Shown here piece after piece: positions 17,472-26,350 of a stretch of 64,000 bases of DNA; the stretch's first letter is position 1; each line of letters opens with the position of its first letter. A program made the translations under genes and the position numbers. Origin of the DNA: Paenibacillus sp. MAHUQ-63 (GTDB lineage Bacteria; Bacillota; Bacilli; Paenibacillales; NBRC-103111); contig NZ_JARADB010000003.1 in assembly GCF_028765165.1 (NCBI RefSeq), forward strand, positions 410,826-474,825. The letters are read 5' to 3'. The notes beneath the pieces are model-generated. The model had not been told where the DNA came from. It made no database searches and saw nothing but the letters and a program-made list of their open reading frames with translations.

Positions 17472-17981
17472 TTATAGATCTACCGCGAACAAGCGGACTT
17501 GTTCCTCCGTACCCGCATAGGGAATGGTCCCTTCATCCTTCAGCCCCAATTTCTCCAATAGCTTTGCTGAAGGACGATTATCTAGCGCCGTAATCGCGGC
17601 CAGACGCTTTAATCCGATTACTTCTTTGGCGTAACCCATTACTGCGGAAGCAGCTTCATAGGCGTATCCTTTCCCCCAATATCTGGGCAGGAAAGCAAAC
17701 CCGATATCTACCTCTTCCATGAAATCCCGCTTCGCCAATCCGCAAATGCCCAGCGGGATGCCTCCATCCTTTAGCTCGGTCAAATAAAAACCGAAGCCCA
17801 GAGCGGCATATGCATTCATCGGGACGTCGATAATATGGGTCCGCGCATCCTCCAGCGTCCTTACACCTCTGTCGCCTATGTTCCGAATCCAGGACGGGTC
17901 GTTCAGCAGTTCAAGAATAAAGGCCGCGTCTTGGACGGTTTGATGACGAAGTATGAGTCTCTCGGTTTCTACGACGATCAC
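17472..17981 (-). CDS. GNAT acetyltransferase, RimJ/RimL type
   Basis: A 169-aa acetyl-CoA-dependent N-acetyltransferase. It begins with the RimJ-like ETERLILRH, and the acetyl-CoA-binding loop is in YWGKGYAYEA. The C-terminal ALDNRPSAKLLEKLG is the usual motif B region. Substrate unknown. It starts with GTG at 17981 and has GGAGG nine bases upstream. Followed closely by the GATase gene. Confidence 0.88.
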   Translation of the reverse strand: MIVVETERLILRHQTVQDAAFILELLNDPSWIRNIGDRGVRTLEDARTHIIDVPMNAYAALGFGFYLTELKDGGIPLGICGLAKRDFMEEVDIGFAFLPRYWGKGYAYEAASAVMGYAKEVIGLKRLAAITALDNRPSAKLLEKLGLKDEGTIPYAGTEEQVRLFAVDL

Positions 17982-18014
17982 AATCGGTCTCCTCCTCTTG
18001 AGAATTCAAATCAT

Positions 18015-18728
18015 TCAAACCAGCTTAAGCCGCGAACAGAGATTATGCAAGCTATGCAGCCCTCTTAGCTGCTCCCGGTTACGTTCAGCTAGTGCTGCCC
18101 GTGCAGCTGCAATCACCGCTTCCATGGCTTGCCAATGTCCGGCTGGAAGGCCTCGGACCGCTTGTTTAAGCCGGACTGTATCGCCGGAATACACGGCTTT
18201 TTGCGTCGATTTCAGGATCCATACTTTCACTTCCTGGAACTTGTCATACTTCCGGTAGTTATTGTTTTCATGACGCGCCGCGGCGATTAATCCGTCTTGT
18301 TCCCAATACCGAAGCGTCGAAGTCGGGATACCTGCCGTTGCGGACAGTTCTCCGATCGTCATCCATCCCGGCTCTGCGCTTCCGCTTAGAGCGAGCTTAC
18401 TCATCAATCCCTCGGCTTCCTCCAGCACAAGCTTGTCCGCATGCGTGGCTGCCTGGGCCGCATTGATCAGCCAAAGCGCCGCCCCCAGCTCTTGGCGCTG
18501 AAGCAGGATGAGCACCTCCGAGGTGATTTCCATCCCGAACCCCGGCGACATGGCGACAATACATGTGAAATAAGCGATATGCTCGTCCGTATAGACCCTG
18601 TAACCATTGGAAGCCCTGCTGGCTGGAGGGACAATGCCCTTTGCTTCGTAATTTCTGAGCGAGCTGGTGCTGATGCCTAATTGGTTAGCGATTTCCGCCG
18701 GACGTAAGGTGCGGCTCATACGGCTCAT
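18015..18728 (-). CDS. MerR-like regulator with two MerR HTH domains
   Basis: A 237-aa transcription regulator with two MerR-type winged-helix domains rather than one. The first is at about 8-75 (GISTSSLRNYEAKG), the second at about 122-180 (AGIPTSTLRYWEQDG), joined by a helical segment that could be a dimerisation coil. There is no obvious C-terminal effector domain and no Cys cluster for metals. The start has a GGGGG site five bases upstream. It is transcribed away from the 18883 gene, a likely target. Function not known. Confidence 0.85.
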   Translation of the reverse strand: MSRMSRTLRPAEIANQLGISTSSLRNYEAKGIVPPASRASNGYRVYTDEHIAYFTCIVAMSPGFGMEITSEVLILLQRQELGAALWLINAAQAATHADKLVLEEAEGLMSKLALSGSAEPGWMTIGELSATAGIPTSTLRYWEQDGLIAAARHENNNYRKYDKFQEVKVWILKSTQKAVYSGDTVRLKQAVRGLPAGHWQAMEAVIAAARAALAERNREQLRGLHSLHNLCSRLKLV

Positions 18729-18882
18729 GAAATCCCCCTCGATAAGGATGCATGCCTAAACAGCTTGTAAGGTTCGTAACTGGCATGACCATAATATTCC
18801 ACATGAAAATGGCAAAACCTTCGCATTTGCTTGAATGTTATACAATCTAGCTGAAACTATAAATCGTTGGAGGTATACGTAT

Positions 18883-19389
18883 ATGCGAATGCTCAATGAA
18901 GTAAATCCAGACATGTCGATCGGCCAGTTGGCCGCAGTTTTATCCGATTATATAGAGCACAGCTGGAGGAACGTATTTCAGGCGAATGTTCAAGAGCTCG
19001 CAGCTTTGTTCCCTGAATTAGAGGATTCCACCTATGGGATGTATTTGGAGCGTCTTATCCCGCAGGCATGGCAGCAGCTGGAGCGCTGCGGATTTCATCA
19101 CGCAGAACCTCCCGGCGCTGAAGATTTCGTTATTGCGGGATGCCTTAATTTTCGAGACTCGATGGAGAAAGCCGAATGGGGCAGTCCCGGGCATGAAATG
19201 CGAATCTTTTGGATTGTGCTGAACAATCGGCATAACCGTCCCATCGGCACGCTCGTTCTGTCATTTGCCCACTCTCACCTGGAATTCAACGTACCGGAGC
19301 AGCCCAAGTTCGAAGCTTTCGCAGAAACGGAACGCCGCGCCATCGTATCCGCCATTCTTCATAAACAAGGCAAGCGACCCCAAACTTGA
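18883..19389 (+). CDS. Hypothetical soluble protein
   Basis: A 168-aa protein of mixed alpha and beta character with no signal peptide, membrane segment or motif that I recognise. The first 60 residues look helical; the second half has short strands (MRIFWIVLNN, IGTLVLSFAHSH). The ATG at 18883 has GGAGG nine bases upstream and is preferred to 18835. It is divergent from the double-MerR gene with about 150 bp between, so it may be under its control. Confidence 0.7.
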   Translation: MRMLNEVNPDMSIGQLAAVLSDYIEHSWRNVFQANVQELAALFPELEDSTYGMYLERLIPQAWQQLERCGFHHAEPPGAEDFVIAGCLNFRDSMEKAEWGSPGHEMRIFWIVLNNRHNRPIGTLVLSFAHSHLEFNVPEQPKFEAFAETERRAIVSAILHKQGKRPQT

Positions 19390-19492
19390 TTTTCTTGTAA
19401 CTTTTTTCTTTGATTCTCGTATGAATGTGATAGATTTCGCCTGAATGATAGAGAGCTGCGATAATCGCCAATCTTAAGACGGAGGCATTCAT

Positions 19493-20257
19493 ATGGCATT
19501 CACCATTAGTAATTTAACGGACAATAACAACGTCGTCATCAAAGAGAAGCTGGGACCTTTCAGCGTGCTCGAGTATCAACAGGATTTGAGCAGCACCACC
19601 CTTGCCGACGCACAAGCCAACTTCTACATGACCAAGAGCAATATGAAGAAGAGACAAGTCATGATCGAACTGAATGGGGAAATCATGATGAGCGCTGGCG
19701 CGATGCAGTATTACGTGGGCAATATCGAGATGACCTCTGGAGTGAGAGGCGCGGGCGGCCTGCTCCGCAATCTTGTGGCAGGCGCCGTAACCGGAGAAAG
19801 TGCCGTCAAACCCGTGTACCGGGGTCAAGGCACCATCATGATGGAGCCGACCTACAAATATTTGTGGCTGATCGACGTCGACAATGACCATATCGTGCTG
19901 GATGACGGGCTGTTCCTGGCCTGCGAGACATCGCTCCAAACCCAGGTCGTATCCCGCAAAAATCTGTCTTCCGCCGCTCTCGGCGGTGAAGGCCTGTTCA
20001 ATCTCAGCGCCCGAGGTAAAGGTGTGCTCGTCGTAGAGGCGCCGATTCCTGCGGAGGAGGCTGTCATTGTGGAACTGAAGAACGATACGCTCCGCGTCGA
20101 CGGGAATTTCGCCATGATGTGGTCGCATTCGCTGGACTTTACGGTAGAACGGTCGGGCAAATCGCTGCTCGGTTCCGCGGCATCCGGCGAAGGACTCGTC
20201 AATGTGTACCGGGGAACCGGTCTCGTTTGGCTGGCCCCGCTGTCCGCTTATAAGTGA
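19493..20257 (+). CDS. AIM24 family protein
   Basis: A 254-aa all-beta protein of the AIM24/TspA-like family, which folds as stacked beta barrels. Signs are the repeated GGEGLFNLSARGKGVLVV and SGEGLVNVYRGTGLVWL segments. Bacterial members have no settled biochemical role. The start has GGAGG seven bases upstream. No signal peptide. It lies alone between the hypothetical gene and a small exported peptide gene. Confidence 0.85.
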   Translation: MAFTISNLTDNNNVVIKEKLGPFSVLEYQQDLSSTTLADAQANFYMTKSNMKKRQVMIELNGEIMMSAGAMQYYVGNIEMTSGVRGAGGLLRNLVAGAVTGESAVKPVYRGQGTIMMEPTYKYLWLIDVDNDHIVLDDGLFLACETSLQTQVVSRKNLSSAALGGEGLFNLSARGKGVLVVEAPIPAEEAVIVELKNDTLRVDGNFAMMWSHSLDFTVERSGKSLLGSAASGEGLVNVYRGTGLVWLAPLSAYK

Positions 20258-20413
20258 AGAAGCAATGGCTGCGCTGGCGGGGTTATCCCTGGGCGGCCAT
20301 TGCTCTATGCTCATAAATCAACGCAATATTTACATTCCGCTAATTTGCCTCTGACAATTCTTGCGTACAATGAAACTATAAATCCTTGTAGCGGAAGCGG
20401 AGGCTCGGGTTCG

Positions 20414-20632
20414 ATGAAGACAGTGAACATCGCTTGGATAGGCATTGCTTTGTTTTTCCTTACGGCGATCGGCGTGAGTGCGAATGAACTGCTCACCGTC
20501 GAACAGCCTCTTCAACCTACGGAAATGAATCCTGTCGTTATTCCTTACTCACCGGAAGTTTATGGCTCGACGGCTCAGTTCGAGTACGAATTCGAGTGGC
20601 TTGGCGGTAAAATTGAAGCGAACCCGCAATAG
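20414..20632 (+). CDS. Small exported or membrane peptide
   Basis: A 72-aa precursor. The first 23 residues form a signal peptide or single membrane helix (IAWIGIALFFLTAIGVSA, with possible cleavage after Ala), followed by an acidic tail with EFEYEFEWLGG-like aromatic and acidic residues. The ATG at 20414 has GGAGG ten bases upstream; the reading back to 20300 lacks a site. A hairpin terminator follows. Function unknown. Confidence 0.6.
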   Translation: MKTVNIAWIGIALFFLTAIGVSANELLTVEQPLQPTEMNPVVIPYSPEVYGSTAQFEYEFEWLGGKIEANPQ

Positions 20633-20680
20633 GCAGTATTTTTACCATTCGTGCAACGGCGGTTCCTGCTATAGACATAT

Positions 20681-20717
20681 AGGGCTTTGAAACGAGTTAC
20701 TTCCGTTTCAAAGCCCT
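20681..20717 (+). terminator. Terminator after small peptide gene
   Basis: Perfect 14-bp stem (20681-20694 with 20704-20717) and 9-base loop, then ATTTGCTT. It separates the peptide gene from the marR promoter. Confidence 0.75.
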
Positions 20718-20732
20718 ATTTGCTTGATAGTG

Positions 20733-20760
20733 TTGAAATAGACACAAACTTCAATATAAT
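20733..20760 (+). promoter_or_regulatory. marR promoter
   Basis: TTGAAA at 20733-20738 and TATAAT at 20755-20760 with a 16-bp spacer, 35 bp before the marR start codon. TTGAA and TTCAA arms bracket the spacer and could be an autoregulatory site. Confidence 0.7.
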
Positions 20761-20794
20761 AGGGTTAGTGCACCAACAGGCGGGAGGACAAGCC

Positions 20795-21268
20795 ATGAAC
20801 AAAGAAGATCAGGTCATCCTGGGTTTCAGGAATGTATTAAACAAGATGGTTTGGCTGAATAAGTTTAAGATGGAAGACAGTCTTAAGGGCCATAAGCCTT
20901 CTGAAGTACATTGCATCGAATACATCGGCAAACATGCAGATTCCAACGTGACCATACTGGCGGAGTCCTTTTATATGACTAGAAGTGCCATAAGTAAAAT
21001 AACGAAGAAGCTCATAGAAAAAGGCTTGATCGAAAGCTACCAGAAGCCGGATAACAAGAAAGAAATTTATTTTAGGCTTACGGAGCAAGGGAAAGTGGTT
21101 GACCAAATCCATGAGGAACTGCACCAAGAGTTTCGAGCGCGGGACAAAGTCGTATTTGAGCAAGTAACCGAGGAACAATATGACAGTATGCTCAGCTTCT
21201 TGGAAAAGTATAGTAGGCATTTGGATGCAGAAATAAAGAAACAAGATATAGATATGAAATCGGAATAA
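20795..21268 (+). CDS. MarR family regulator
   Basis: A 157-aa winged-helix repressor of the MarR type. The recognition helix lies in ESFYMTRSAISKITKKL and the wing in QKPDNKKEIYFRLT, where the Asp-Lys-Lys stretch at the wing tip is typical. The ATG at 20795 has GGGAGG seven bases upstream. The gene precedes an MFS exporter whose promoter carries two direct repeats, so it most likely represses the exporter until a toxic ligand binds. Lower GC than its surroundings, together with the exporter, may point to separate acquisition. Confidence 0.92.
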   Translation: MNKEDQVILGFRNVLNKMVWLNKFKMEDSLKGHKPSEVHCIEYIGKHADSNVTILAESFYMTRSAISKITKKLIEKGLIESYQKPDNKKEIYFRLTEQGKVVDQIHEELHQEFRARDKVVFEQVTEEQYDSMLSFLEKYSRHLDAEIKKQDIDMKSE

Positions 21269-21334
21269 ACTTGAATTGTAAAACCACAGGCAGCCGGCCT
21301 CTATGGAGAACGAGCTGCCTCTTTCTTATCATCA

Positions 21335-21387
21335 TTTTGTTGACAAGGAAACAAAAGGTCGGTATCTTTGTTAACAAGGAAACAAAA
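21335..21387 (+). promoter_or_regulatory. MFS promoter with two operator repeats
   Basis: TTGACA at 21340-21345 and TATCTT at 21363-21368 with a 17-bp spacer. Two near-identical 21-base repeats (TTTGTTRACAAGGAAACAAA) start at 21336 and 21367, exactly 31 bp apart. One covers the -35 box, the other begins in the -10 box and extends past it. Each contains inverted TTTGTT and AACAAA arms. This layout fits repression by the MarR protein encoded just upstream. Confidence 0.75.
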
Positions 21388-21412
21388 CGTTGACTTTTGA
21401 AGGGAGATTTCC

Positions 21413-22648
21413 ATGTTCAAATGTAGAGCACACCGTGAACAGAACATCGAACAAACCGTAGATAAAAGGGCTTTACTATTCGGTCTCATGTCGGTGTTTC
21501 TTTGCGGAATAGGCTTCAGTATCGTAGCACCAGTCGTTCCATTCTTAGTGCAGCCTTATATAAGCAATCCGGAAGCTCAGGCTATCGTTGTTACGCTGCT
21601 GACTTCCGTTTATGCCGTCTGCGTGTTTGCCGCGGCCCCCGCACTTGGAGCATTGAGCGACAGGTATGGCCGTCGTCCATTACTCTTAATTTGCCTGCTG
21701 GGTTCCGCAATCGGGTACCTCGTTTTTGGCCTCGGAGGAGCGCTATGGGTACTATTTGCCGGCCGCATCATCGAAGGTATCACGGGAGGGAGTATAAGCA
21801 CGATCTTCGCCTATTTTGCCGACATTATTCCTCCGGAACAGCGAACCAAATACTTTGGATGGGCCAGTGCGGTTGTAGGGGCAGGCACCGTCATCGGCCC
21901 CACCTTAGGCGGATTACTTGCCAAGTTCGGCAATTCTACGCCCATGTATGTTGGGGCAATCATCACTATATTGCAGGTTGGTTATGGAATCTTATATATG
22001 CCAGAGAGCCTTGCCAAGAAGAATAGACTGAGCAAGATTACCCTGGTAAGATTGAATCCATTTAAGCAGCTTGCAAGTGTGCTTGCCATGAATAACTTAC
22101 GAAGACTGCTTGTCGCAGCATTCTTACTTTGGATCCCCAATGGATCTTTACAAGCCGTTTTTTCACAATTTAGCTTGGATACTTTCAGCTGGATGCCCGC
22201 ACGAATCGGACTTATGTTTTCAATAATGGGTGTCCAGGATATCCTTTCACAAGGCCTCATCATGCCGAAGCTTTTGATAAAACGGAATGATGCACAGATA
22301 GCCATACTTGGGATGATTTCGGAGATAATCGGCTACGGTTTTATTGCGCTATCCGCTTTGTTCTCCTTCTATCCGCTTTTTATCATCGGCATGTTTATAT
22401 TCGGTTTCGGGGATTCAATCTTTGGGCCTTCATTTAATGGGATGCTCTCTAAGTCTGTCGAGGCTAGCGAACAAGGAAGGATTCAGGGAGGCAGCCAATC
22501 TATTCAGGCTTTAGCAAGAATGATTGGACCTATCGTTGGAGGTCAAATCTACGTATCGCTTGGTCATGCCGCACCCGCTTTCATGGGCATGATCCTTATC
22601 GCAGCGGCCATACCCGCTCTGTATAAGAGGACACGAGTTGTGATATAA
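21413..22648 (+). CDS. MFS drug exporter, DHA1/TetA-like
   Basis: A 411-aa inner-membrane proton antiporter with 12 predicted membrane helices. Motif A is GALSDRYGRRPLLL after helix 2, and helix 5 carries VVGAGTVIGPTLGGLLA, the antiporter motif C. The start has AAGGGAG six bases upstream. It lies 144 bp downstream of marR behind its own operator-bearing promoter, so drug-induced efflux is the likely role. The substrate is not predictable. Confidence 0.92.
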   Translation: MFKCRAHREQNIEQTVDKRALLFGLMSVFLCGIGFSIVAPVVPFLVQPYISNPEAQAIVVTLLTSVYAVCVFAAAPALGALSDRYGRRPLLLICLLGSAIGYLVFGLGGALWVLFAGRIIEGITGGSISTIFAYFADIIPPEQRTKYFGWASAVVGAGTVIGPTLGGLLAKFGNSTPMYVGAIITILQVGYGILYMPESLAKKNRLSKITLVRLNPFKQLASVLAMNNLRRLLVAAFLLWIPNGSLQAVFSQFSLDTFSWMPARIGLMFSIMGVQDILSQGLIMPKLLIKRNDAQIAILGMISEIIGYGFIALSALFSFYPLFIIGMFIFGFGDSIFGPSFNGMLSKSVEASEQGRIQGGSQSIQALARMIGPIVGGQIYVSLGHAAPAFMGMILIAAAIPALYKRTRVVI

Positions 22649-22665
22649 ACGGTCTCAATTATTTT

Positions 22666-22697
22666 AAGGCACGGATCTTCTAACGATCACGTGCCTT
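22666..22697. terminator. Shared terminator between converging genes
   Basis: AAGGCACG at 22666-22673 pairs with CGTGCCTT at 22690-22697. It lies between the stops of the MFS gene (plus) and the SH3-like gene (minus); T-rich flanks are weak on both sides. Confidence 0.6.
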
Positions 22698-22709
22698 ATG
22701 ACTTTGCCG

Positions 22710-23951
22710 CTAATAGGCTTTAATGAAATTCACGTTGGTAAGTCTGAAGGTATAGTTAACCATGGTGTCGTCAAACCGGTCCAGCTTCGCCGTGAACGGC
22801 ACATCGTCATTTGGCTGTACGCCGGTCACACTTGCTTCCGCGCTTGCGATCGCATTTCCCTTGCTGTCCAACATTTGCAAAGTGAAGCTGAAACCGCCAT
22901 AGCCCTCGTACTTTGGCAGGCTCGCTACATAGATACGGCCCGAGACGCTTTTATCGCTGGACACCATTGTGGGTACGACATCGATGAATCCGAGGTTGTC
23001 TCCGGCAATCTTATCAGGATTCCGTTCTGTGCCCTCATCCATCATCCATGCATCGCCCTGCCATGTCTCTATCAGATACCATGTATTGCCCCATACATCT
23101 TTCATCTTGGCATGCGCATGTACGGTTTGCGGTGCCAGCGGGTCCAGCCTGCTTTGCAGATTCGGATAAGCGTAGGTGAGCGTTCGGTTCTTCAGCTCGA
23201 TATTCTGATTGACGGTCTCTGTGCCGGACGGCTGTTCATACCGGTTGGATATCCAACCCGTCTTCCCGTCTTGCGTTGTAACTTTATAGAAATCCCCTTG
23301 TTGGGCTGTCGCCTCCAAGCTCTGGGGATCTATCGCTTCCGCGTCTCCCATATAAGGTTGATGAACCGGTGCCTTGAACAGCGATGCTTTTCCTTGGACA
23401 TTCACCTTCACAGGAGGAGATAGCTTCGTTACATGTTCGATTACCAAAGCCTCTGTTGGCGTAAACCATTTGTCCCCCATCCACGTTTCCAATAGCCACG
23501 AAGGATTTTGCAGCGGACGGTAGAAAATTCCCTTCGTATGAACAATTTGCGAGGAAAGCGTAGTTCCGGTATAACCATACTCCGGCTTATTGTATAGAGG
23601 GATGACGCCTGTTACATCCAAATATTCATCCTTGGGCACCATCCAGCCGATTTCCGGCCAATCGACCTGCACCCATTGGTCGCCGAGCCAGCTCGTGCGG
23701 ATCTTAACCCATTTCGGCCGGTCAGGGAAAGGCTTATACCAATCGGCTTCGGCTGCGACAGTTGGAACGTCCTGAGGGGACAGAGAGGCCCACGAAGGGG
23801 AGTCTTCATGAGGGCTGGCGTACAGCTTCGTTTCATGCAAAAGAGTGATCTTCTCCGGCAGCGTTGGCTCCCAGGCTTCCGCAGAGGCCATAGGCGCCGC
23901 GCTCCAAACGATTGCGCTTATTCCACATAATAAGGCCAAACTAAGTTTCAT
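22710..23951 (-). CDS. Secreted protein with tandem SH3-like repeats
   Basis: A 413-aa exported protein: signal peptide (1-24, ending ASA), then several repeats of about 70-80 aa that share a tryptophan pattern, for example SWLGDQWVQV, TWMGDKWFTP and TWQGDAWMMD, each about ten residues after an aromatic-rich strand. The pattern fits bacterial SH3-like wall-binding modules. The last 100 residues look like a separate beta domain (GRIYVASLPKYEGYGG). No catalytic motif is visible. GGAGG lies seven bases upstream of the start. It may be a peptidoglycan-binding or sensing protein. Confidence 0.8.
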   Translation of the reverse strand: MKLSLALLCGISAIVWSAAPMASAEAWEPTLPEKITLLHETKLYASPHEDSPSWASLSPQDVPTVAAEADWYKPFPDRPKWVKIRTSWLGDQWVQVDWPEIGWMVPKDEYLDVTGVIPLYNKPEYGYTGTTLSSQIVHTKGIFYRPLQNPSWLLETWMGDKWFTPTEALVIEHVTKLSPPVKVNVQGKASLFKAPVHQPYMGDAEAIDPQSLEATAQQGDFYKVTTQDGKTGWISNRYEQPSGTETVNQNIELKNRTLTYAYPNLQSRLDPLAPQTVHAHAKMKDVWGNTWYLIETWQGDAWMMDEGTERNPDKIAGDNLGFIDVVPTMVSSDKSVSGRIYVASLPKYEGYGGFSFTLQMLDSKGNAIASAEASVTGVQPNDDVPFTAKLDRFDDTMVNYTFRLTNVNFIKAY

Positions 23952-24072
23952 TCACGCACCTCCAGTTTCAGGCAAACATACAACGGAGGATACCCACCTC
24001 CTAGTATTTGGAATATATAGTTAGACGTTCGCTCCGTAAAAAAGTTGCAAATGAATGCGTCATCCTGTTCGT

Positions 24073-25250
24073 TTATTCCGCCTGCCGCTCGAAGGCCTCC
24101 GTGCTTTTTCCTGAGAAATACGGAACTACGAACGCACTGACAAGCGCCAGCACAATCAAGGCGATGAAGGCGCCCCCGCGAATATCTTTCACGGACAACG
24201 CCAAGATCAGAAGCACAATTCGCGAGGCATTCAAGAAGCATTCCCGCCACAGGAAAATCTTGGCCTCTGGATCGCCGTATGCTTCGCAATAATTCGGAAC
24301 TGCCTTGTGTTCCACACCGTACCGAAATAAAACATGCCGATCGTCGTCAAAATATTGGAAACGATCAGAATCGGCGCTTTCGGCATAAGCGGCAGCAGAA
24401 AGCCCACCGATACGAATAACATGCCGATGGCCAGCCATGCGCCTTCGCGAACTTTCAGACGTCTGTACAGCATCATCGCCCCGATGGCGAAGCACGCATA
24501 CAGCACGTTCAACGCTGCGATAATTAGCTTATCTTCGGAAACGGAGAACGTGAAGACCAGCGCAAACAGCACTTGAAACTGCAGGAAAATACCTGCGGCA
24601 AGCAGCGAAGGAACCATCCAGCGGAGCGCGCTGCTGGAGAAGACGCTGCGGAATCGGATCCCTTGGAACAATCGCTCCGGCTCACCGGCCAACGTAATGT
24701 GCGGAATATGGAACGAGACGAACAGCAGCAAAGCCACAAATAGAAACATCAACAGAAATGAACCCGAATACCCGATCCATTGAATAATCAAGGCAAAAGC
24801 AATCGGATTAATGATAGAAACGAGCTGGTTAATAATATTGGCAATGGAAAAGTACTGCTCGAAATCTCTTCCTTTCCCATAAACGCTAAGCGTAATGTTC
24901 TGCGCCGAGGCGTAAAATCCCCACATAACGCCGATCGGCACGGCAATGATGGTAATCCATAGAACCCGGTTGTCCAGCTCCAGCACCGATAGCAACAGGA
25001 AGACAATACCGCCGCAAACGGCATTCGTCCGAATCAATACCCGTGTCGTATATTTCGTTAACAATCTTGATCCCACAGCGAACGCAACCGTCCACGTGAC
25101 GAACATCATTAAGTTGAACCATACCACTTCAGAGATATTGTTGTTTTTCTCCCAAATAAACAGATTCACAAATATCCCGATGTAGTTAAAGATAATCGTG
25201 GACGCTGCGTTCATGAGCAGCAGCCGCTTCATTTGACCGCTTATTTGCAT
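24073..25250 (-). pseudogene. Frameshifted MFS transporter
   Basis: Residues 1 to about 320 (25250 down to about 24287) encode ten hydrophobic segments of an MFS-type carrier. At about 24284-24287 the frame is lost; the next frame continues with EAYGDPEAKIFLWRE and two more membrane segments (SRIVLLILALSV, FIALIVLALVSAFVV), ending at 24073. A single missing base after Ile-Ile-Ala would restore one reading frame of about 392 aa. Either the gene is a recent pseudogene or the assembly lost one base. Substrate unknown. Confidence 0.82.
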
Positions 25251-25339
25251 TCTTTTCCAGCCGCCTTCTAGTATGTAGGTAAGTTTGACCGATCACTATC
25301 GACAAATAATTCGCTTAGGGCCGTTGGTTATCCTGCATA

Positions 25340-25376
25340 AAAAAATAACCGGCCGACATTAGCTGTCAGACCGGCT
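25340..25376 (-). terminator. Terminator overlapping the NAT stop codon
   Basis: A 12-bp stem (25347-25358 with 25364-25376) followed on the minus strand by TTATTTTTTTAT. The NAT stop codon lies in the loop, so the last codons form one arm. Confidence 0.85.
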
Positions 25377-26243
25377 CTCCGCGCTTTCCTTCTGTCTCTT
25401 CCAAGCCTCATGCTGCTCCCGAACCCTTCGCCACAGCTCCGAGCGCTCCGAACTCGAGTAATGAACCAGCTTCTCATGGAAAACGGCTGCCATCACGTCT
25501 AGCCATTCGCTCTTGCTGCCGATCTCGTACGATTGGATGCCGGAGGCGTCCCATTTTTTCCAGACACAGCCCCTTAGCTCGTTGGTGTCATTCGCGTTGC
25601 GCTGCCGCATCAGAAACAGCTCGATCCAAGGCGAATCGCTCGAGCGGCTGTAATGCGCATGGTTCGGCTTGAACACCTCCAAGTCCGTCACAACCTCAGG
25701 CGCATAATCAACCCCGGCGAAAGCAAACTGCGGTTCGTGCTCCAAGCGCCAGCCATGCTCGGCGACAGAGGAGGCCCGCACTTGATACGTCTCATGCCCT
25801 TGCGGATAGTCTCCCGTTCGCAGCGGCAGCGGCTCATAAGGCATATCGCCAAGACCGACATCGACGATCCAGCGCTCCTCTTCGCCTGCCTCGTCAGGAA
25901 GGCTGACCGTTACGCCGAGGTGAAACCCGTTCACACGCGGATTCTCCCCTTTCGGCTGCACGCCGGCCCGGTGCCACGAAACGCGGTAGCCAAGACTTCG
26001 CAACAGCGTGCCGAAAGCGCCGTTCAAATGAAAGCAATAGCCGCTGCGCTGCTGAATCATCAGTGCGGCGGTTTCCCGCACATCGATGGACGTCGGCTTG
26101 CCCGCATAGATATCGAGAGTCTGCCAAGGAATCATAGCGACATGCGCCTTATGCAGCTCGAATAAGTAGGCCCGGGTCGGAGCCTGAATATCTGAAATGC
26201 CTAACCGCGCTAAGTATGCGGTTATTTCCGTTCTCGTTAACAT
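25359..26243 (-). CDS. Arylamine N-acetyltransferase
   Basis: Transfers acetyl from acetyl-CoA to arylamines or hydrazines. The 294-aa protein has the Cys-His-Asp triad: Cys 70 in QRSGYCFHLNGAF, His 108 in NGFHLGV and Asp 128 in WIVDVGLGD. The ATG at 26243 has GGCGG eight bases upstream; the TTG at 26264 is less likely. Divergent from a MocR-type regulator with an inverted repeat between them, so its expression probably depends on that regulator. It may detoxify aromatic amines. Confidence 0.93.
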   Translation of the reverse strand: MLTRTEITAYLARLGISDIQAPTRAYLFELHKAHVAMIPWQTLDIYAGKPTSIDVRETAALMIQQRSGYCFHLNGAFGTLLRSLGYRVSWHRAGVQPKGENPRVNGFHLGVTVSLPDEAGEEERWIVDVGLGDMPYEPLPLRTGDYPQGHETYQVRASSVAEHGWRLEHEPQFAFAGVDYAPEVVTDLEVFKPNHAHYSRSSDSPWIELFLMRQRNANDTNELRGCVWKKWDASGIQSYEIGSKSEWLDVMAAVFHEKLVHYSSSERSELWRRVREQHEAWKRQKESAESRSDS

Positions 26244-26280
26244 TGCATCTACCGCCTTCCACAACTGTATATTTCTACTA

Positions 26281-26312
26281 TATAATAGAACTGACCACTA
26301 AGAAATGGTCAG
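26281..26312 (+). promoter_or_regulatory. NAT-MocR intergenic promoter and operator
   Basis: TATAAT at 26281-26286, with a possible TTCCAC -35 box 18 bp upstream, serves the plus-strand regulator gene. CTGACCA (26291-26297) and TGGTCAG (26306-26312) form a perfect 7-bp inverted repeat with an 8-bp gap. It lies just past the regulator's -10 box and upstream of the divergent NAT promoter. Confidence 0.6.
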
Positions 26313-26350
26313 ATTCCAACCAAATAAAAAGACAGTTAACGAGGTCGGTC

